Source of the DNA: Pseudorasbora parva
Lineage: Eukaryota; Chordata; Actinopteri; Cypriniformes; Gobionidae
DNA: 64,000 nt
Assembly: GCF_024679245.1 (NCBI RefSeq)
Contig: NC_090177.1
Coordinates: 26,846,632-26,910,631, forward strand
Reading direction: 5' to 3'
In this document: one piece after another, positions 60,900 to 64,000 of the stretch
Position numbering within the stretch: the first letter of the stretch is position 1
Layout: each line of letters starts with the position of its first letter
Program-made: the position numbers and the translations under genes
Notes under the pieces: generated by a model
The model's database searches: none
What the model was told of the DNA's origin: nothing
Seen by the model: the letters and a program-made list of their open reading frames with translations, nothing else

Positions 60900-63586
60900 A
60901 GTCAAATATAAATATATTTGACCACCAAATTGCAAATTCTCGCACTTGGAAATCATGGAGGGGTCTGAAATTGTCATCGTAGGTGTGTGTCCAATGTGAG
61001 AGACATAATCAAGATATAATAATTCCTGAAATCACAATATATGATTTTTTCCTCACTCTCTCTCTCTCTCTATCTCTCTGTGTGTGTGTGTGTGTGTGTG
61101 TATGTTTATATGTATCTTTTTATCATCATTTATGATCATAGCACTGGCTAAGAGAATCAACTTCAGATCGTAACATGATGAAACATGGATTTACACCACT
61201 GAAACTAAACATATTTCTAAAGGCCAAACAAATAGCACTCTGCAAGTGTAATTCAGCCTGCAATGAACTTCAATAATGTGTGCATTCTAAGACAAATAAC
61301 AGATATATGGTAAAATAATACATTTTAAAATAAACTTAATCACAAAACATTTTTATCAACACATTTAAATGAAAAGTAATGTAAAATGTAAACATTTATC
61401 TGTAAAAGATATTTTATTAAGTCATTAGAAAATGTGTAAAATTAGACTACCTTTTGAAAGTCTTCACATCAAATGAGCACTTGTAATGCTGACTATGTGG
61501 CAGTTTACTATAGGCTTTTTTTTTAAACTCATGGCTATACATTTTTGTGAGTCTTTCTGATACACATTATTCTACACTACACTTTAATCATTTTCCCCTA
61601 TCAGTGTGATCAGTAATTTGACATGTTTCCTTTCCTTCTAATGTCTAAAAGCACAGGCAGTAGGATAGTCATTGCATGCAAATGTAGCAGCACACCAATG
61701 CATGCTGATTGGTAGGGTCGGCCAGTCTACATGTGACATTAGGTCCAGATTCCCAAGGGCAATTTGAAACCAGGCCTATTTGCATATGTTAGGATTCTCT
61801 AGACGCATAATGCAGCAATTTGGTGTAAAATACAGTGAACAATCACTCACTGTGATTAGGATCATAGCGCTCACTGTTTAGATTAGTGCTGGGGTCAGGC
61901 TAAGCGGCTACATTTGATGTTATCATCAGCGGAAGGGGGGTGCATTATTCAACAGTGGGAATTCAGATTAAGGAGCTCAATCTGTTCAAGATGAGGGTCC
62001 TGAAGGTTTTACCATGAGGTAGGAGGAGGACACTTTTCATCAGAGTCCTCAGTGGCCCTGCACTCATCCCATTCTCTCCAGCAAACTCTGTCAGCTGATG
62101 CAGGAACCGCTCGGACTGAAGTGGAAAAAGACAACTATTTAACTTTTACTTGTGTGTGTGAGATCATAAATCCTCTTAAAGGGATAGTTCACCCAAAAAT
62201 TAAAATTTTTGTCATTTACTCAACCTAATTTTGTTCCAAACCTCTATGAGTTTCTTTCTTCTACTGAACACAAAAGAATATATTTTGAAGAACATGGATA
62301 ACCAAACCATTGATGGGCCACAATGACTTCAACTGTTTGGTTCATACAGGTTTGGAACAACATTAAGGTGTGGAAATGATGACAATGTTCATTTTTTTGT
62401 TAACTATCCCCTTAAAAACAAATAGAATAGAATCATTTCACACGTTTACAGGTTATCACAATAAATGTTAACATAATGAATCTTTCTTTACTCTTATCCC
62501 TTTTAATTTTATTTTTTTTGTTATATGCATGCATTTTGCATACACTTTGCAACTGGATTGGATTCAAGGAAGATTCTTTCTTGATTTTCCTAGAAATTAC
62601 TTTACAGAAATAGCTTTTCAGAGATGTAATCTAAGAGTGTTGACTCACCTCTTTGGGTTCTAGAAGGAACTGGTACAAGATCTCTGTCAGGCTCACAAAT
62701 TGCTGCAGGGAAGGGAATAAGATTGAGTGATTGGCCCTGAATGTATTTTCCTTTGGTGTATCATCTACTACTATCTAGGTGAAATGCTGAAATTAAGGTA
62801 TATCGGTACTGACTAAGTACAGTAAGTAGCGGAGAAATATGCAGATAAATGCACACTACTTTGGACTCGACTTTAAGACATTTTAAGCAGAATTTAACAC
62901 CAGGCTCCTTTGCTGCTTTTCTGTCACTGTTCTTCTTGTTCAGCTCACCCATTAAAAAAATCTACATTAAAATATTAGCTTTAAAAACGAAAACAAAAAA
63001 CGATATTATATAAATCATTATGTATTTAGATATTTTAACATCATGAGAGACAAATTTAGTCAAGTGTGTTCAAAGTTGGGAAGGCTAGCGTAGGCTAATG
63101 TATGTTTGCTGTTGTTGCATTAAACTCTGTAGCAGCGGTCAAGTACATAATAGAAAGAAAAGCATAATGGTGTCTGTTACTTATTAAAAGAAGTCAATCT
63201 GTTTCCTCAAAATAAATATGCAGCAATTCGTTTTAAATAGTGTCTGTGAAGTTTAGTAGCTAAGTTACGCCTGAAATCCTCTGCTCATGCTAACGTTAAC
63301 TGTTATGATACTGCAATATCACGTGACAACATTTTATACACAATTAAGCAAAACATTATGTGACTTGTTTCTGAAGGCGCGATTGAGCGAGAGACAATTT
63401 TTTTACACCCATTGAAATTATACGCAAAATATGTTGATCACTAAATACACTAAACTAGGATTACAGTTCACACTTTCCTTTCCCAGCATACTGAACTCCT
63501 ACCTGTTCACTGAATTTATTCAGGTTCTGAAAGTCAGTGCTGACATTGTCAGGTAATGTATCATTGGTGAAATGCAACTGCAACAT
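53520..63586 (-). CDS. commd7: commd7, COMM domain-containing protein 7 (complete, nine coding exons)
   Basis: Exons on the minus strand: 63586-63503, 62702-62649, 62115-62013, 60638-60582, 60479-60442, 60326-60236, 60121-60072, 53741-53693 and 53596-53520. They sum to 603 nt, 200 codons plus TAA, the length of human COMMD7. All introns are GT-AG, and every phase joins. Residues 1-112 form the helical N-terminal domain (LTEILYQFLLEPKE, AEQVKVDLLSLG). Residues about 133-200 form the COMM domain (NQLVDMEWKFGV, IFLQLKLVIRKGN, ENVYM-ELTLPQFY). The COMM family is known to assemble as a ring in the Commander complex with CCDC22/CCDC93 for endosomal recycling, and COMMD7 is reported to restrain NF-kB. 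Intron 7 (6.3 kb) hosts a Tc1-like transposon and other repeats. The same orientation and adjacency to nol4l as in human support orthology. Confidence 0.97.
53693..53741 (-). CDS. commd7: commd7 coding exon 8
   Basis: 49 nt, residues 160-175 plus one base: LKLVIRKGNTTENVYM. The acceptor is TCTTCTCAG and the donor ATGG|GTAAGT. The beta-strand part of the COMM domain. Confidence 0.95.
53742..53926. other. commd7 intron 7, 3' end
   Basis: Ordinary intron sequence up to the Tc1-like insertion. It includes the target TA at 53925-53926. Confidence 0.6.
53927..55526 (-). mobile_element. Tc1-like transposon, 1600 bp, in commd7 intron 7
   Basis: The termini CAGTGCCTTGCGAAAGTAT (53927) and ATACTTTCGCAAGGCACTG (to 55526) are inverted and flanked by TA (53925-53926 and 55527-55528). 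The inverted repeats extend about 200 nt and contain an inner direct repeat (TTCGGCCCC-type), the IR/DR layout of fish Tc1 elements. One transposase gene lies on the minus strand, the same sense as commd7. The arms differ at several positions and by small indels, so it is not brand new. Confidence 0.95.
54123..55141 (-). pseudogene. Tc1-like transposase with one frameshift
   Basis: The N-terminal part (55141 to about 54749) shows the bipartite helix-turn-helix DNA-binding region (GYKKISQALNIPRSTVQAII) and the GRPSKLS hinge. The C-terminal part (about 54750 to 54123) shows the DDE domain. Counting from Met at 54713, the residues are Asp9 in WSDETK, Asp100 in FQQDNDPKH and Glu135 in NPIENLW, so the spacing is DD34E. 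It ends IAAKGGATKY. The two parts are in different frames: a small indel near 54745-54760 leads to a TAA in the first frame (54751-54749). Apart from that, no other disruption was seen. It cannot make a full transposase as it stands. Confidence 0.92.
55527..56458. other. commd7 intron 7 sequence
   Basis: The part 55570-55740 (GCAAGTTCTGCTTAAACGAA) is related inverted to 29950-30140 and is probably an old shared repeat. The rest is unassigned, with no coding evidence. Confidence 0.4.
56459..57216. mobile_element. DNA element with CTGCGTCCCAATTCGC termini
   Basis: The left end GCTGCGTCCCAATTCGCCTA (56458 onward) is inverted at the right as GCGAATTGGGACGCAG (57198-57213). Subterminal ATACTA/TAGTAT phrases are repeated on both sides. 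It is about 750 nt and noncoding. The superfamily is not determined. Confidence 0.8.
57392..59589. mobile_element. hAT-like termini TAGGGATGCACCGATA enclosing other repeats
   Basis: The left end TAGGGATGCACCGATACC (57392) and the right end TTGGACCGATACATCCCTA (to 59589) are inverted. The flanks CTATTTAC and ATATGTGA do not match, so either the duplication has decayed or the ends belong to different copies. Inside are a second hAT-like end (TTAGGGCTGCAACTAATTAT at 57506, with the fold-back AATCGATTAGTTGG) and a family B element. Confidence 0.6.
58804..59397 (-). mobile_element. Family B nonautonomous DNA element, both ends present
   Basis: The ends AGGTCCCATTCTTCG (58804) and CGAAGAACAGGACCT (59382-59397) are inverted. 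The internal blocks match 22560-23060 inverted. It is about 594 nt. CpG-bearing core (CCACGTGGGAGTGCACGCCC). Nested within the hAT-like region of commd7 intron 7. Confidence 0.85.
60072..60121 (-). CDS. commd7: commd7 coding exon 7
   Basis: 50 nt. It completes V143 and encodes residues 144-159, TVGTSELQKTGNIFLQ. The acceptor is CCTTTGCAG and the donor CAG|GTAAAT. Confidence 0.95.
60236..60326 (-). CDS. commd7: commd7 coding exon 6
   Basis: 91 nt, residues 113-142 plus one base: WRVHYPVLSRLAVGQT and NQLVDMEWKFG. It spans the linker and the start of the COMM domain. The acceptor is TTTTAG and the donor GGTG|GTAAGC. Confidence 0.96.
60442..60479 (-). CDS. commd7: commd7 coding exon 5
   Basis: 38 nt. 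It completes G100 and encodes LNEDKASHFSDQ (101-112). The acceptor is AAATCGCAG and the donor CAG|GTATGT. Confidence 0.95.
60582..60638 (-). CDS. commd7: commd7 coding exon 4
   Basis: 57 nt. It completes G81 and encodes ALKRNLTAEQVKVDLLSL (82-99), then one base of G100. The acceptor is CCTTCTCAG and the donor TTAG|GTACAA. Confidence 0.95.
60821..60896. repeat. (AT)n microsatellite in commd7 intron 3
   Basis: About 38 uninterrupted units. The Ile/Tyr-rich frames on both strands are artefacts. Confidence 0.97.
61045..61102. repeat. (TC)n followed by (TG)n microsatellite
   Basis: A CTCTCTCTCTC run (about 61055-61079) followed by a TG run (61081-61101), in commd7 intron 3. Confidence 0.9.
61650..62000. 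promoter_or_regulatory. Candidate conserved noncoding element in commd7 intron 3
   Basis: A non-repeat-like block with an exact octamer ATGCAAAT (61676-61683) and its inverse ATTTGCAT (61778-61785), plus GATTGG, GATTAGGATC and GATGTTATCATCAGC phrases. Long stretches lack low-complexity sequence. Enhancer function is inferred from the motif density. Confidence 0.4.
62013..62115 (-). CDS. commd7: commd7 coding exon 3
   Basis: 103 nt, residues 47-80 plus one base. It includes SERFLHQLTEFAGENGMSAG and LRTLMKSVLLLPHG, matching the human ERFLAQLSEFA...LLLVPNG pattern. The acceptor is CCACTTCAG and the donor CATG|GTAAAA. Confidence 0.96.
62176..62415. mobile_element. Short family C-like foldback MITE, TTAA flanks
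   Basis: The ends AAAGGGATAGTTCACCC and GTTAACTATCCCCTT are inverted, with TTAA immediately outside (62176-62179 and 62412-62415). It is 240 nt, inside commd7 intron 2, and noncoding. Confidence 0.8.
62649..62702 (-). CDS. commd7: commd7 coding exon 2
   Basis: 54 nt, residues 29-46: QFVSLTEILYQFLLEPKE. Phase 0 at both ends. The acceptor is CCCTGCAG and the donor GAG|GTGAGT. Confidence 0.96.
63503..63586 (-). CDS. commd7: commd7 coding exon 1
   Basis: 84 nt, residues 1-28: MLQLHFTNDTLPDNVS and TDFQNLNKFSEQ, aligned without gaps to the human start by memory. The ATG at 63586-63584 is the only in-frame Met, and the donor is CAG|GTAGGA. Confidence 0.95.
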
Positions 63587-63760
63587 TATTTCCTTGTAGC
63601 TCCGCTATTGATACACTGAACTATCACGTCTGCTTCCACACTTCCGCTGCTAATTCATACTAACGATTTAACGCAGCACTTTCGCCATTCTCAGACTTGC
63701 GCGTCCTCCTGAGCACGTGCGGTCGTGAACTTTTTGTAGTGCAGTGATAATGTGAATGTT
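63587..63760 (-). promoter_or_regulatory. commd7 promoter, TATA-less
   Basis: Read on the minus strand, the region upstream of the start codon has an ETS/GABPA-type CGGAAGTG (63646-63639), a YY1-like AATGGCG (63689-63683) and an E-box CACGTG (63719-63714), with several CpGs. No TATA box was seen. This is a housekeeping-type promoter. The motifs are visible; their use is inferred. Confidence 0.55.
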
Positions 63761-64000
63761 TTTGTGTGCGTTAATTAAACTGTCATAGCAGACAATATAC
63801 GTAAATATTTTTTTCTTTTAAAGTATCTGATTAATTTCCAATTATCTAAACCATATAAAATCTTTGTAATGATATTAACCCTTAAATAGGCATCAGCATT
63901 AAATACCCCAGTAAATGTAGGCTATTGCTGTTATTTTCCAAAACATTGGGTCTCAACTAATACAATATCATGTTTTTATTCAACATATTGCATATATTTT
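63761..64000. other. Upstream flank of commd7, nothing recognised
   Basis: AT-rich sequence with no gene or repeat terminus recognised. Confidence 0.5.

Overview
This is a vertebrate nuclear window, AT-rich and crowded with DNA transposons, almost certainly from a cyprinid fish (carp, goldfish, barbel or Danio relatives). Evidence for that is the combination of split genes with GT-AG introns, long dinucleotide microsatellites, and repeat families typical of cyprinid genomes: Tc1-like, hAT-like, Harbinger with a Myb-like reading frame, EnSpm/CACTA, and foldback MITEs starting with 'AAAGGGTTAGTTCAC'. I found no prokaryotic or viral gene, CRISPR array or operon.

Two protein-coding genes can be supported, both on the minus strand. 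(1) A nol4l-type gene (nucleolar protein 4-like): its first coding exon is at 33053-33394 and lies in a CpG-rich promoter block. Exon 2 is at 6786-6941 and exon 3 at 2914-3025. The remaining exons lie beyond the left edge. Intron 1 is about 26 kb and intron 2 about 3.8 kb. (2) commd7 (COMM domain-containing protein 7): complete in nine coding exons between 63586 and 53520. The exons sum to 603 nt, which is 200 codons plus a stop, the same length as human COMMD7. The same orientation and adjacency are known for human NOL4L and COMMD7 on chromosome 20q11, so this is a conserved two-gene block.

Layout: 1-2.9 kb, nol4l intron 3 with transposon copies and a candidate conserved noncoding block; 2.9-33.4 kb, nol4l exons 3 to 1 with introns full of nested elements (foldback elements, Harbinger, two hAT elements, a decayed Tc1-like element); 33.4-53.5 kb, intergenic, with a minisatellite split by an EnSpm-like insertion, a THAP-coding transposon fragment, MITE-in-MITE nesting, and long AT and TATAA arrays; 53.5-63.6 kb, commd7, whose intron 7 holds a well-preserved but frameshifted Tc1-like transposon and other repeats; 63.6-64.0 kb, commd7 promoter and upstream flank.

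The two genes have no evident functional link. NOL4L is a poorly understood nuclear protein, and COMMD7 is a subunit of the Commander endosomal recycling complex and a regulator of NF-kB. I saw no clearly new biological system. The points most worth checking are a CA repeat 15 nt downstream of the nol4l exon 3 donor, the clean EnSpm insertion inside a minisatellite unit, candidate enhancers with POU, SOX or homeodomain motifs, and RFX X-box-like motifs at several sites. Exon boundaries are read from splice signals and protein similarity recalled from family knowledge; no alignment was run.
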